A stretch of 25,698 nucleotides of DNA, from the NCBI GenBank assembly GCA_002429115.1, contig DIYS01000204.1, positions 1-25,698 on the forward strand. Reading direction: 5' to 3'. The notes beneath the pieces were generated by a model. That model ran no database searches, was not told where the DNA came from, and saw nothing but the letters and a program-made list of their open reading frames with translations. This document shows positions 1 to 8,053 of this stretch, in pieces. Both the position numbers and the translations under genes were made by a program. The first letter of the stretch is position 1. Each line of letters opens with the position of its first letter. This DNA is from Saccharicrinis sp. UBA6048. Its GTDB lineage: Bacteria; Bacteroidota; Bacteroidia; Bacteroidales; Marinilabiliaceae.

Positions 1-909
1 AAAGAAAAACTCAGCGATTATTACACTTGGAAGCAAGGCATACATGCCGAGCAGTACATTGTCTATCCTAAAAATCTAGGGCCTTATCTGACTATTGATG
101 AGACTTCACTTTCGAATGGAGAGTTGTATACCATCATCACCAACAAAGCAAAACACGGTAAGAAAGGTACCATTGTAGGAATGTTTAAAGGCACGCAGTC
201 TGACGAGATTATCAAACTAATACTAGAGCATTACCCGGCTGATCAGCGTAAAATCGTACGGGAGGTAAGCCTGGATATGGCTGGCAATATGAATCTGATT
301 ATCAAAAAATGCTTTCCCAGAGCCAAGCGTGTAACCGATCGGTTTCATGTGCAGAAGCTGGCATATGAAGCCGTTCAGGACATCCGCATTAAACACAGAT
401 GGGAAACACTGGATGCCGAGAATAAAGCTTATAAGCTGGCCAAAGAGCAAGGCAACGAGTACACTCCCGAAATCTTACCTAATGGAGATACCCACCGACA
501 GCTTTTAGCCAGAAGCAGATACTTATTATTTAAACCAGAAGAACGGTGGACGAATTCGCAGTGGGAAAGAGCACAAATACTATTTCATCTATATCCAGAT
601 ATTGAGAAGGCCTATAAACTCTCATATAAGCTTTACGAAATTTACAATCGTTTCTTAACGCCTGATGTTGCAAGAACCAGACTGGCACATTGGTTTAATG
701 ATATAGAACAATCGGGTTTCAATGCTTTTGCTACAATCAGACGCACTTTTGAAACTCATCATGATACCATCATTAATTACTTTAATGGAAGAAGTACCAA
801 TGCGGCTGCAGAATCTTTTAATGCCAAAATCAAAGAATTCAGAAGGCAATTTAGAGGTGTAACTGATGTGAAGTTTTTCTTATACAGACTTTGTAAGATT
901 TATGCCTAG
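1..909 (+). CDS. DDE transposase, ISL3/ISAon1-like, 5'-truncated by window edge
   Basis: The frame is open from base 1, so the N-terminus lies outside the window; a TTG at 124 is only an internal codon. The product is the catalytic half of a cut-and-paste DDE transposase. Candidate catalytic residues are D in TIDET (codon at 97), D in SLDMAGN (codon at 274) and E in AAAESFNAKIKEF (codon at 811). The C-terminal stretch running from NAKIKEFRR to LCKIYA, including FRGVTDVKFFLYRL, is typical of ISL3-type (ISAon1-like) transposases common in Bacteroidota; that is family recall, not a search. It probably nicks and joins the ends of its own insertion sequence. The upstream inverted repeat is not in view and I could not define the downstream one. 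The insertion marks the edge of the cargo region. Confidence 0.85.
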   Translation, partial: KEKLSDYYTWKQGIHAEQYIVYPKNLGPYLTIDETSLSNGELYTIITNKAKHGKKGTIVGMFKGTQSDEIIKLILEHYPADQRKIVREVSLDMAGNMNLIIKKCFPRAKRVTDRFHVQKLAYEAVQDIRIKHRWETLDAENKAYKLAKEQGNEYTPEILPNGDTHRQLLARSRYLLFKPEERWTNSQWERAQILFHLYPDIEKAYKLSYKLYEIYNRFLTPDVARTRLAHWFNDIEQSGFNAFATIRRTFETHHDTIINYFNGRSTNAAAESFNAKIKEFRRQFRGVTDVKFFLYRLCKIYA

Positions 910-960
910 ACCCAGAATTTGGTTCTGATCCAACTTGTTCAGATAGTCTTATAGAAAAAA

Positions 961-982
961 AGCCTCCATCTAGATGGAGGCT
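961..982. terminator. 22-bp perfect palindrome, probable terminator behind transposase
   Basis: A perfect palindrome (half AGCCTCCATCT) lies about 50 bp after the transposase stop. It is preceded by seven A (954-960 region) and followed by only TTC on the plus strand. The A-run makes it a better Rho-independent terminator for transcripts coming from the right on the minus strand, but it could work weakly in both directions. It may also lie near the right end of the insertion sequence. Confidence 0.55.
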
Positions 983-1066
983 TCAATATCTTATGCGTAG
1001 TTACGTATCTTACGACAGAGGCTTTACCCGCTTAACATTACAAAGATAGTACAATTTTAAACTATT

Positions 1067-1082
1067 TACCACAATTGTGGTA
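1067..1082. promoter_or_regulatory. 16-bp perfect palindrome over the start of the Abi-like gene
   Basis: TACCACAATTGTGGTA is a perfect palindrome that spans the GTG proposed as start of the Abi-like gene (1077). Its position suggests an operator for a dimeric repressor, or an RNA hairpin hiding the start. No clear TAnnTTTG box is visible close by. If the operator reading is right, the true start may be further downstream. Confidence 0.3.
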
Positions 1083-1832
1083 TTTATCATCAAGAACAAC
1101 TCTGCGAAAGTAATATCTTTATCAAGTTTAACATTCCAAAAGATTAATACTTTGAATTACGATAAACTCGAACTATTTGTTTCTAAAGCACGACTAGGAA
1201 GGTACTTAAGAGCCTGTGGCAATTCAAAACCGAGAGCACTAGAATTGTATAAAGCCAATTTATTACTTGCGGAAGCATATTATCCTATATTGAACTATTT
1301 TGAGATCTTTTTTCGCAATGCTCTAAACAGAGAGCTTATCAGGTTTTTCAATGATCCTAAATGGATTATCACAGAAAAAAACGGATTTATGAGCCATCGT
1401 GCTTTATCCAGAACCGGTTTTTTTATACAAAACTCAGTAATAAAGGCAGAAAATAGTCTTAATTCAAGAGGTCGTATGGTAACTCCCTCAGCCTTAATCG
1501 CGGAACAAACATTTGGTTTCTGGTCCAGTTTCTTTGAAGCAAAACCTTTTGGTCTATTAAAAGCCTCTATTCTCAATGTTTTTCCTTTAAGACCCAGCTC
1601 TGTAAATAGAGCCAGTATTAGAGATATGCTTAATGAGATTAGAGATTTCAGAAACAGGATATACCATAATGAACCTATTTGCTTTGATAATCATCATATA
1701 GATTTCTCCGATACTGAAAGAATAAGGTTAAAGATATACTTGCTTTTAAGTTGGGTTGACTCAGACTTAGAGAATCATGTGAAATTCTATGATCGAATAC
1801 CGAAACGATTAATAACAGCTAAAAGAATTTGA
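1077..1832 (+). CDS. Abi_2-like abortive infection protein (HEPN fold)
   Basis: 251 aa from a GTG start. It resembles the Abi_2 family (AbiD/AbiF-like), with the family's early segments SKARLGRYLRACG (about 36-48) and ALELYKANLLLAEAYYPILN (about 54-73) followed by FEIFFRNALN. Near the C-terminus, RNRIYH (R192-x4-H197) in FRNRIYHNEP is the Rx4-6H signature of HEPN RNases. The family is linked to phage abortive infection, probably through RNA cleavage; that role is inferred here. The start is uncertain: relatives usually begin a few residues before the YDKLE segment, so a TTG near 1151 is an alternative, and the GTG lies inside a 16-bp palindrome. It is followed by a GIY-YIG nuclease gene and then a secreted nuclease gene, so it sits in a nuclease-rich cargo block. 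Confidence 0.75.
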   Translation: MVFIIKNNSAKVISLSSLTFQKINTLNYDKLELFVSKARLGRYLRACGNSKPRALELYKANLLLAEAYYPILNYFEIFFRNALNRELIRFFNDPKWIITEKNGFMSHRALSRTGFFIQNSVIKAENSLNSRGRMVTPSALIAEQTFGFWSSFFEAKPFGLLKASILNVFPLRPSSVNRASIRDMLNEIRDFRNRIYHNEPICFDNHHIDFSDTERIRLKIYLLLSWVDSDLENHVKFYDRIPKRLITAKRI

Positions 1833-1906
1833 ATAAACATTTTTACTAACCTCATAAGGTATGAGTATTAGACAGTGGAATTTTAGCTGTGAAAAAAAGA
1901 AAAGTA

Positions 1907-2344
1907 ATGAACTATAACCTTTCAAGATTTCTTGCAGAATATAGAGACCCGGATGGGCATTTATTCGATCTATTAAAAGACGATATCGATTATCTGCCTG
2001 ATTGCTCTGGGGCGTATATTTTTACAAGTACTCGAACCGGATTTACTTATCCAAATGGGAAATCACAGATTCTCTATATTGGCAAAGCCAATAACCTCTA
2101 TTCTAGAATTAAAGGACATCGAAGTAGTCTTAAAAAATTGTCTTCCCTAAGAAAACATGAATTAAAAAATGAGTGGTATTACAAGCGATACCAATATATG
2201 AGACAGTTTGGTTGCCAGGTATTTTGGTATTCAACAAGGGGCAAACAAGATCCCAAAAATCTGGAAAGTGAACTTATTGAGTATTTCTACGATAAGTATT
2301 TATCAATACCTATTGGGAATGGTGCATTTTCTTTTAGACAGTAA
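1907..2344 (+). CDS. GIY-YIG family nuclease
   Basis: About 145 aa from ATG 1907 (an in-frame GTG at 1889 would add six residues). The GIY-YIG signature is visible: GAYIF (GIY position), then ILYIGKANNLYSRIKGH, with YIG, a conserved R in YSRIKGH, and the catalytic Glu probably in LESELIEYF. Members of this fold cleave DNA as single-strand nickases, homing nucleases or restriction enzymes. No extra DNA-binding domain is seen, so this is a stand-alone catalytic domain with a short N-terminal helix. It lies 74 bp after the Abi-like gene and 33 bp before the NUC1-like nuclease, so it may be co-transcribed with the latter. The substrate is unknown. Confidence 0.8.
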   Translation: MNYNLSRFLAEYRDPDGHLFDLLKDDIDYLPDCSGAYIFTSTRTGFTYPNGKSQILYIGKANNLYSRIKGHRSSLKKLSSLRKHELKNEWYYKRYQYMRQFGCQVFWYSTRGKQDPKNLESELIEYFYDKYLSIPIGNGAFSFRQ

Positions 2345-2377
2345 CTTAGTCAATAACACTAAAAAACTAATAAGACA

Positions 2378-3352
2378 ATGAAAAACCTAATTTCACTCCT
2401 TTTACTTACAATTTCTCCATATTGGTTAATAGCCCAATACCAACCAACAACTAATGGAGAATTAATCAAGCATGACTATTACTCCCTTTCTTATAATGAA
2501 GACCATGAACAGGCAGAATGGGTTTACTACAAAATCACAAAAGGCAATGCTGGACGGACGGATGATTTCAGGATAGATGCGAAAGTGTCAACAGGCTCAG
2601 CTACCCTTGCTGATTATAAGGGGTCTGGTTATGACCGGGGACATCTTTGCCCTGCAGCCGCAATGAAAGTTAACCATGAGGCCATGAGTCAAACTTTTTA
2701 TATGTCTAACATGTCGCCTCAGAAACCATATTTTAACCGGGGCATCTGGAAAAACCTGGAAGCGCTTGTAAGAAATTGGGGATATTCAATAGAAACTCAT
2801 GTCGTAACTGGCCCGATCTTTCGGGATAACAAAGGAGTTATTGGCTCAAACCAAGTGACAGTCCCTGGTTATTATTATAAAGTGGTTTACCAGCCTGACA
2901 AAAAACGAATGATAGGCTTTATACTGGCTAACCAAAAAACGAGTATTAAAACTTTTGATTCTTTTATTTTTCCTGTTGATAGTATTGAGACTTTAACGGG
3001 GATTGACTTTTTTCATCAATTAGAGGATAAACTGGAAAATAAGCTGGAGCGCACTTCTGCGGATATTTCCAGCTGGCCTAGTTCATCATCCGGCTCAGTA
3101 AAAAGTTCTTATAAGCCTCAATCCTCATTATCCAGTCAATGCCTGGGTACAGCAAAAAGTACGGGACAACGGTGTAAAAATAAGACAACTAATGCCAATG
3201 GTTATTGTCATGTTCACCAATCACAATCACCTGACTATAAAGCTCCACCAAAACAAAATTATTCTGGCCGTTGCTGTGCGACAACAAAGGCCGGAACCCG
3301 TTGTAAAAGAAATGCATCCACTGGCTCTCGTTACTGCTGGCAACATCAATAA
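2378..3352 (+). CDS. Secreted DNA/RNA non-specific endonuclease with two C-terminal Cys/His repeats
   Basis: 324 aa. Residues 1-20 form a Sec signal peptide ending near LIAQ. Residues about 25-210 are a NUC1/EndA-type endonuclease: the DRGH motif is in YDRGHLCPAAAM (catalytic His, ββα-metal fold) and the metal-binding Asn region is MSNMSPQKPYFNRGIW. After a Ser-rich linker come two tandem repeats of about 28 residues with spacing C-x(n)-G-x-x-C-K ... G-x-Y-C-x-x-H-Q (QCLGTAKSTGQRCK and RCCATTKAGTRCKR halves). I recall these as a DUF5763-like zinc-finger-like module, possibly for surface or DNA binding. It probably degrades nucleic acid in the periplasm or outside the cell. A copy of the 23-bp palindrome follows 13 bp after the stop. 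Confidence 0.85.
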   Translation: MKNLISLLLLTISPYWLIAQYQPTTNGELIKHDYYSLSYNEDHEQAEWVYYKITKGNAGRTDDFRIDAKVSTGSATLADYKGSGYDRGHLCPAAAMKVNHEAMSQTFYMSNMSPQKPYFNRGIWKNLEALVRNWGYSIETHVVTGPIFRDNKGVIGSNQVTVPGYYYKVVYQPDKKRMIGFILANQKTSIKTFDSFIFPVDSIETLTGIDFFHQLEDKLENKLERTSADISSWPSSSSGSVKSSYKPQSSLSSQCLGTAKSTGQRCKNKTTNANGYCHVHQSQSPDYKAPPKQNYSGRCCATTKAGTRCKRNASTGSRYCWQHQ

Positions 3353-3365
3353 CAAAGCAATATGC

Positions 3366-3388
3366 ATAAGTGCAAAATTTGCACTTAT
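3366..3388. repeat. 23-bp dispersed palindrome, copy 1
   Basis: Perfect inverted repeat with arms ATAAGTGCAAA and TTTGCACTTAT around a single central A. It lies 13 bp after the secreted nuclease gene and upstream of the next small gene. It is identical in sequence to copies 2 and 7. Confidence 0.95.
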
Positions 3389-3406
3389 TAAAAACACCAA
3401 AATACT

Positions 3407-3715
3407 ATGTACAGATTTATGCTTACATTCAACCCTTTGCGACCAGATAAAGTTTATATTACACATACCATTAAACCCAAGTGTATTATACAGGTTATCA
3501 AAAGTGCTGATATATCATTGGATGAGTACAGTAATTTATTCGACCATAATCAGGATAGCAATAAAGCAAAATATACACTAGTTACTAAAGAAATATTTTC
3601 AGAAACAACATCTGAAGAAATTCAAAAAACACTGTCCAGAGCGTGGCGATGGTATCGATCTTTTTTGTTGGATGATAAGACCCAACCTATAAAACATTAT
3701 ATCAATGAAGTATAG
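3407..3715 (+). CDS. Hypothetical protein, 102 aa
   Basis: Starts MYRFMLTFNPLRPDK and ends TQPIKHYINEV. I do not recognise a family. It has no signal peptide or membrane segment. The sequence is Lys/Ser/Thr-rich and probably mixed alpha/beta, with an aromatic RAWRWYRSFL patch near residues 79-88. It follows palindrome copy 1 by 18 bp and precedes the GNAT gene by 31 bp on the same strand. Copies 1 and 2 of the palindrome thus enclose just these two genes, like a cassette. Codon use is A/T-rich like the rest of the cargo. Confidence 0.6.
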   Translation: MYRFMLTFNPLRPDKVYITHTIKPKCIIQVIKSADISLDEYSNLFDHNQDSNKAKYTLVTKEIFSETTSEEIQKTLSRAWRWYRSFLLDDKTQPIKHYINEV

Positions 3716-3746
3716 CTTAACTTACTATCAAAATATTAAATAAAAC

Positions 3747-4352
3747 ATGTTCAAATCAATAGAAAACACATTCTTTTTCAAGTTGATATTTCAGTCCTTA
3801 TCCTATAAGGTTGAAGGGTATCATCGAAACGAAAAACTTCTTCCACAGCTTTACAAAGAAATAGATACCCATAAGGCAGACTATAAAAAGCTAAAGGCAA
3901 AATATGATTCATTGGAAAAAGCCGTCATTGAACTTCCCAATGTATCAATAAAAAGAACTCATAAGAACTATACGGTTATAATATCGTGTCGTCATTTTAT
4001 TATAGGAACAAATCCAAGTATAGAAATTAGGATATGGCACATAGATAAATTCATTGCGACAAGTCAAAATTTAAGTTTGTTTGCCAATCTCAATGAACAC
4101 ACCTTAACTGTAAAATTAGAAGATATAAGTACCAGTGATTATAATAAAGGCTTAGGTCAAACGGCATTACTTCAACTAATTGAAATTGCTAAGGGAAAAG
4201 GTTACAAAAAAATAAAAGGTAAATTGGCCTATTGCGACTTAGAAGACCACAAAGAACGTTTATTGCATTTCTATAATAAATTGGGTTTTAAAATCCAATT
4301 GAATAAAATTGAGAAAGGAGTTGAGGAAGGGGAAATAACTTTGGTGCTTTAA
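3747..4352 (+). CDS. GNAT family N-acetyltransferase with N-terminal coiled coil
   Basis: 201 aa. Residues about 25-65 are Lys/Glu/Leu-rich and likely coiled coil. The C-terminal half carries GNAT motif A, NKGLGQTALLQLIEIAKGKG (pyrophosphate-binding loop in the Q/RxxGxG/A position), followed by motif B, HFYNKLGFKI. Such enzymes transfer acetyl from acetyl-CoA to an amine on a protein, metabolite, tRNA or antibiotic. The substrate here is not visible, and the gene lacks a DUF1778-type antitoxin partner in front, so I do not call it a TacT toxin. It shares a palindrome-bounded segment with the upstream 102-aa gene. Confidence 0.7.
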   Translation: MFKSIENTFFFKLIFQSLSYKVEGYHRNEKLLPQLYKEIDTHKADYKKLKAKYDSLEKAVIELPNVSIKRTHKNYTVIISCRHFIIGTNPSIEIRIWHIDKFIATSQNLSLFANLNEHTLTVKLEDISTSDYNKGLGQTALLQLIEIAKGKGYKKIKGKLAYCDLEDHKERLLHFYNKLGFKIQLNKIEKGVEEGEITLVL

Positions 4353-4373
4353 AGATGAGTTTATTTATATCCT

Positions 4374-4396
4374 ATAAGTGCAAAATTTGCACTTAT
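4374..4396. repeat. 23-bp dispersed palindrome, copy 2
   Basis: Perfect copy (arms ATAAGTGCAAA, centre A), 21 bp after the GNAT gene stop. Together with copy 1 it frames the 102-aa gene plus GNAT gene. Confidence 0.95.
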
Positions 4397-4473
4397 AAAA
4401 AACATTATTATTTTTATTTAGACCTGATTTAATTAATATCACTCTCATTGATTAAGTATATAAAATCATCGAC

Positions 4474-4492
4474 TTTGCCTTAAAAAGGCAAA
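4474..4492. other. 8-bp-stem hairpin in the gap before the 4.7-kb gene
   Basis: TTTGCCTT-AAA-AAGGCAAA is a perfect short hairpin followed by TTTAA. It may be a weak terminator, or a structure in the leader of the small frame at 4533. The rest of 4397-4532 shows nothing recognisable. Confidence 0.35.
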
Positions 4493-4532
4493 TTTAATGA
4501 GGAAATAAACAAACTCATTCAAGAGTCAAAGC

Positions 4533-4685
4533 ATGAAATTACAACTGGCTTTAATGGATCTTGTAGCAAGCAGGATTCGAAAATCAAGGTTTATTAACTA
4601 TGAAGGACGTTACCAAAGAGAAGTATTTTCATCAGTAAACACCCTATTTTATAATTGCAATAATCTGGATCGATTCACTAAATAA
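4533..4685 (+). CDS. Possible 50-aa small protein or gene remnant
   Basis: An ATG-started frame of 50 codons (MKLQLALMDLVASRIRKS... ending LDRFTK) fills most of the gap before the 184-aa gene, ending 12 bp before its start. No family is recognised. Basic residues and RFINYEGRYQRE suggest a fragment of a DNA-binding protein, but that is guesswork. It could equally be chance. Confidence 0.25.
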   Translation: MKLQLALMDLVASRIRKSRFINYEGRYQREVFSSVNTLFYNCNNLDRFTK

Positions 4686-4697
4686 AATTAATTAACA

Positions 4698-5252
4698 ATG
4701 ACGGCTATAGATATAATTACGGTGATCCTTGGCAGTAGTTTAATAACAAGTATTATTACATTTCTTCTCCATAGAAAGACAGAAAAAATAACAGCTGATG
4801 TGAAAAGTAAATTTGAACACCTTCAGGAGAAACTGACAACTGATTTACAATGGAAGCGAGATGCCTGTAGGACGATGGGGAAAATATATTTTCATCTTTA
4901 TAGAACTAGAAAAGCCTTAAGTAGATATAATAATGTTACTCAAACAAATAAATTCATAGAAACAGAAGTATTCAAAGACTCGAATACCATTATTAGAAAT
5001 CTAATTTTAAATGAAGGATATTTAATACATCCAGACCTGACAGATGAAGCAAATTCTCTTATTCAACATTATGATGATTGGCTTGAAAAACTTCATTCGA
5101 TGAGAGTCGAAAATAATACAAATGACAAACAAGTTTTTAACCATAGTTTTCCACACTCGGCAGAAAAAATGTTCAAAAAATACTATCTTAAATTATGGAA
5201 TGAATTATACACTTTAGAAATAAAAACCAGCTCCAATAAAATACACGACTGA
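4698..5252 (+). CDS. Hypothetical protein with one N-terminal membrane segment
   Basis: 184 aa. Residues about 4-24 (IDIITVILGSSLITSIITFL) form one transmembrane helix or uncleaved anchor. The remainder is predicted helical and cytoplasmic, with EKITADVKSKFEHLQEKL (about 29-46) likely coiled coil, followed by W-K-R-D and several aromatic/Lys-rich helices. No enzyme motif is visible. It stands alone between palindrome copies 2 and 3. Position among cargo genes and domain layout (anchor plus helical bundle) fit an accessory or defence-type protein, but the function is unknown. Confidence 0.65.
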   Translation: MTAIDIITVILGSSLITSIITFLLHRKTEKITADVKSKFEHLQEKLTTDLQWKRDACRTMGKIYFHLYRTRKALSRYNNVTQTNKFIETEVFKDSNTIIRNLILNEGYLIHPDLTDEANSLIQHYDDWLEKLHSMRVENNTNDKQVFNHSFPHSAEKMFKKYYLKLWNELYTLEIKTSSNKIHD

Positions 5253-5303
5253 GAAGATTGTAGCTATACCTGTGCTTTTCTCATCACATATTGTAAGAAT
5301 TTT

Positions 5304-5326
5304 ATAAGTGCAAATTGTGCACTTAT
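5304..5326. repeat. 23-bp dispersed palindrome, copy 3 (variant centre)
   Basis: Arms ATAAGTGCA and TGCACTTAT around AATTG; the centre differs from other copies but total length is kept at 23. It lies between two convergent genes (stops at 5252 and 5337), so it cannot be a promoter operator for either. Confidence 0.9.
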
Positions 5327-5336
5327 AAACCACCCC

Positions 5337-7025
5337 TTATTCAAACCTGTCAACAGATGCCAGTATTTGTTTGTAGTTCTTCTCAATATCGAACTTGGTC
5401 ACGGTTCGTTTGGGTTTTGGAGCAATCCTTTCGAACTCCATCAGTTTAAATTTCACTTTCTCACTCTCCCCGTCGGCATAACTAACGAACTCCCCTTGTT
5501 TCAGTCCTGATATATCCTGGTTCTTAAACTTACTGGTTTCCCGCTCCCCTTCCGATATTCGTTTTGAACCACCCAGAAAAGTATCGGCCCTTGATACAGT
5601 CTTGGTTTTCTCCTTCACTTCTTCCAACAGGCTTTTATAGTACTTCACAGAATCAGGGTCATTGGCCTTACCTATGAGCAAATAGGAAAGGTTAGCCAAT
5701 ATCGCCCTGGTTTCTTTATCACTGTAGGTTAAATCTGAAATCACCTTATCCTGAATCCCGTAAACGGTTGCAATATCATAGGAACGCCGGGTTGCTGGTA
5801 CCTTGTAAAACTTTGGAATTTTTGTTGTGGCTCCCTCGTCTAAGAGTAAAACAGAATGTGTCCGTCCTCTATGTGACATTTGATTAATAATGGTGGACAG
5901 GCACATGGAATAAAAAGGACTGTAAACCTGGTCATACATGGGCGAATTAATCACATTCAGCATGACAGGCTGCTTTGGGTTATTCAAGGCTAAATCGAAG
6001 TCATTTTTTTGCAAGACATAGAACATGTTAGGCGAAGCATATTGCCGCAAAATATCGGCCATTGTGCCCATTATCCCGGTCATCTGCTCCCCTACCCGCC
6101 TGTTGCCCTCTTCATCCTCGTAAAAGGATTTTAAAAAGGCCGAACCAATCACACTACCTGTCAATGACTTTGTAATAAAGTCAGCGAGTGAAAGCGCATC
6201 TTTCTGTAAGCAGATGGCTATTGCATAGGGTAACGAACAATAGTCCGGGTAATCCTCTTTTAAACGCCATATCACACCACCCACACAGCTTTGAGGTGCA
6301 TTCTCAAAGAAATCATAGCTTCCCTCCGTTTTCTTATTGTAGGCAAAGAGGGTATTCAGGGCCAGGTATAAATCATCCTGTGAATGGAGGTAAACCGGGT
6401 CGATGGGATTAATAAAATCTGATATCTCAGGCCGGTGCAAACACAGGTTGCGTACTTCGGCTCGTGGCACACCTTCAATATAATTTGGAACACCACTATG
6501 GAGGTTATAAAAATAATTGACTATCTCTGTCAATTCCCCATCCTTATAGTCCAGGTTAATCCCTGCAAAATTATGAAACCCGCAATGGTTGATAACCGGC
6601 ACGTAACAGGACTCCGTCTTACCGGAACCGGCAGAGCCAAATATTGACAGTCCGCGTTTCAGGTTTTCAATAAAGAGCTTCTGCCCCCTTTGTATCGGCA
6701 GGTAGAGTTTCCATATCTCACCCCTGACCAGTTCAATTGTAGCTTTTGAATTATCGGTACCACTCCCGGACATTAAAACCCAAAAAATTAAAGTAAAAGG
6801 TAACGCTGCCACAAAATAAAACAAATGTACCTGGTACGAATAGACAGCAGCTACTTTTAAGAAGCTGACAAGAATAGCCTGGCAAATCAATACCAACACC
6901 AGTTTAACAAGGTAGTTCTTTCGGCCAAGGGCGAAGCCCTGTAAAACAGATAATACTAAAACCTGTAAACCAATTGTAAGCTGTTGGGACAATTCAAGGT
7001 TTAAAAAATGCTTTAATATTTCCAT
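5337..7025 (-). CDS. VirD4/TraG-like conjugative coupling protein (MobC type)
   Basis: 562 aa. Three hydrophobic segments lie in the first 90 residues (about 15-35, 40-62, 68-87), anchoring it in the inner membrane. Walker A is GSAGSGKT (130-137) and Walker B is LLLDE (393-397) in HSVLLLDEGAT, followed by ATRRSYDIATVYGIQ, matching the TraD/TraG TraM-recognition region. Coupling proteins are hexameric ATPases that hand the relaxase-bound strand to the type IV channel. It is the last gene of the minus-strand mobilization operon, 17 bp after the relaxase, as in Bacteroides mobABC loci. Palindrome copy 3 lies 10 bp beyond its stop. Confidence 0.9.
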   Translation of the reverse strand: MEILKHFLNLELSQQLTIGLQVLVLSVLQGFALGRKNYLVKLVLVLICQAILVSFLKVAAVYSYQVHLFYFVAALPFTLIFWVLMSGSGTDNSKATIELVRGEIWKLYLPIQRGQKLFIENLKRGLSIFGSAGSGKTESCYVPVINHCGFHNFAGINLDYKDGELTEIVNYFYNLHSGVPNYIEGVPRAEVRNLCLHRPEISDFINPIDPVYLHSQDDLYLALNTLFAYNKKTEGSYDFFENAPQSCVGGVIWRLKEDYPDYCSLPYAIAICLQKDALSLADFITKSLTGSVIGSAFLKSFYEDEEGNRRVGEQMTGIMGTMADILRQYASPNMFYVLQKNDFDLALNNPKQPVMLNVINSPMYDQVYSPFYSMCLSTIINQMSHRGRTHSVLLLDEGATTKIPKFYKVPATRRSYDIATVYGIQDKVISDLTYSDKETRAILANLSYLLIGKANDPDSVKYYKSLLEEVKEKTKTVSRADTFLGGSKRISEGERETSKFKNQDISGLKQGEFVSYADGESEKVKFKLMEFERIAPKPKRTVTKFDIEKNYKQILASVDRFE

Positions 7026-7042
7026 ATTTCAGTAGCTTAAGG

Positions 7043-8050
7043 TCATAAATTTAAGGTTTGGCGAATGCCCTTTTTAACCAGGTCAAGCACAATTTTCTGA
7101 GGTGCTATCCCTTTACTGATAATATTAATCAGCTGTTGGGTCTGATAGGTATATTTCTCAGCCTTTTCCATACCAAGCTCGCGCAATAAATCTTGCTTTG
7201 GATTGCCTGTTACTTGCGTAAGCTGTTGTTTGGCGATAGATTTAACAGCCCCTTGGTACTGCATGCTCATCACATGCTTATAGGCAAAGGTTTGTTTAAA
7301 GGAACGGTCATAATTAAACTGCTTGTCAAAGCGCTTTTCGGATTCATGAACAAACTTTTCACGGTCGAAACCGATTTGAACCTCTCTCCCATCGAGCTTG
7401 TTCTTGGCATTCCGGGCATTGGCAAAAGGCGATAGTTTAATTTTGTTGCTTCTGTCTTTACGCGAAACAACTACATGGATATGGTTCTGCAAGCCTTCTT
7501 TCTTCATTCCGGCTGTAATCACTTCGCCCTTTCTGTTCTTGATATATGCCCCTTCCCCGGTACGCTTCACTTTATTGTTGTGCAACACTTCCTTTGAAAA
7601 ACGGTCATACTTCCTTTCCGTTTCCACTTTAGCCACATACACCAGGTCGTTGCCTTCCAGTCCCCGGTTGAAATTACGGGCGTAGCCATCCATGACGTTA
7701 TGCGTATACTCCTGCAGGGCTTTATCAAAAAGCTGCTGCTGCCCGGGCGTCATTAGCTCATAATTAGAAATAGTCCTCCCAAGCGTTTCCCGTGCAATTT
7801 GCTCTAGTTCTTTATGGCTTGGGTTGATGGATATATGAAAAAACTTAGAGTCATTTTTCCCGAGCTTAGCTGTGTTACTATCAATCATGGTTTGTGCCTC
7901 CAAACCAGAAATGTGCGCTCTCTCCTGGTTAAAAAATCCACGATTCTGACCTAGCTCCTGTTGGTCCTCTTTCTCTAGATAGTCAATCAGGTTCTGACAG
8001 GTGCCTTTGTTGTGATTGTGGCCTTTCGGCTTATTTATCTTGACGTACAT
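7043..8050 (-). CDS. Relaxase/mobilization nuclease (DUF5712, BtgB/MobB type)
   Basis: 335 aa. The HUH metal-binding motif is visible as HIH in LQNHIHVVVSRKD (about 188-200); a second conserved segment is FFHISINPSHKEL near 69-81. Candidate nucleophile tyrosines lie in the N-terminal part (YLEKED near 24-29) and in the middle; I cannot choose between them. Relaxases nick one strand at oriT, stay covalently attached and pilot it through the channel. It follows the accessory gene after 3 bp and precedes the coupling protein by 17 bp, one operon in the standard order. The length of about 335 aa agrees with the Bacteroidota family, and no primase or helicase domain is fused. Confidence 0.88.
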   Translation of the reverse strand: MYVKINKPKGHNHNKGTCQNLIDYLEKEDQQELGQNRGFFNQERAHISGLEAQTMIDSNTAKLGKNDSKFFHISINPSHKELEQIARETLGRTISNYELMTPGQQQLFDKALQEYTHNVMDGYARNFNRGLEGNDLVYVAKVETERKYDRFSKEVLHNNKVKRTGEGAYIKNRKGEVITAGMKKEGLQNHIHVVVSRKDRSNKIKLSPFANARNAKNKLDGREVQIGFDREKFVHESEKRFDKQFNYDRSFKQTFAYKHVMSMQYQGAVKSIAKQQLTQVTGNPKQDLLRELGMEKAEKYTYQTQQLINIISKGIAPQKIVLDLVKKGIRQTLNL

Positions 8051-8053
8051 AGA

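Noticed and set aside
3747..4352. GNAT gene as TacT-type toxin with the 102-aa gene as antitoxin
   Set aside because: The upstream protein shows no ribbon-helix-helix pattern and the GNAT protein is longer with an N-terminal coiled coil, so there is no support for a toxin-antitoxin pair.
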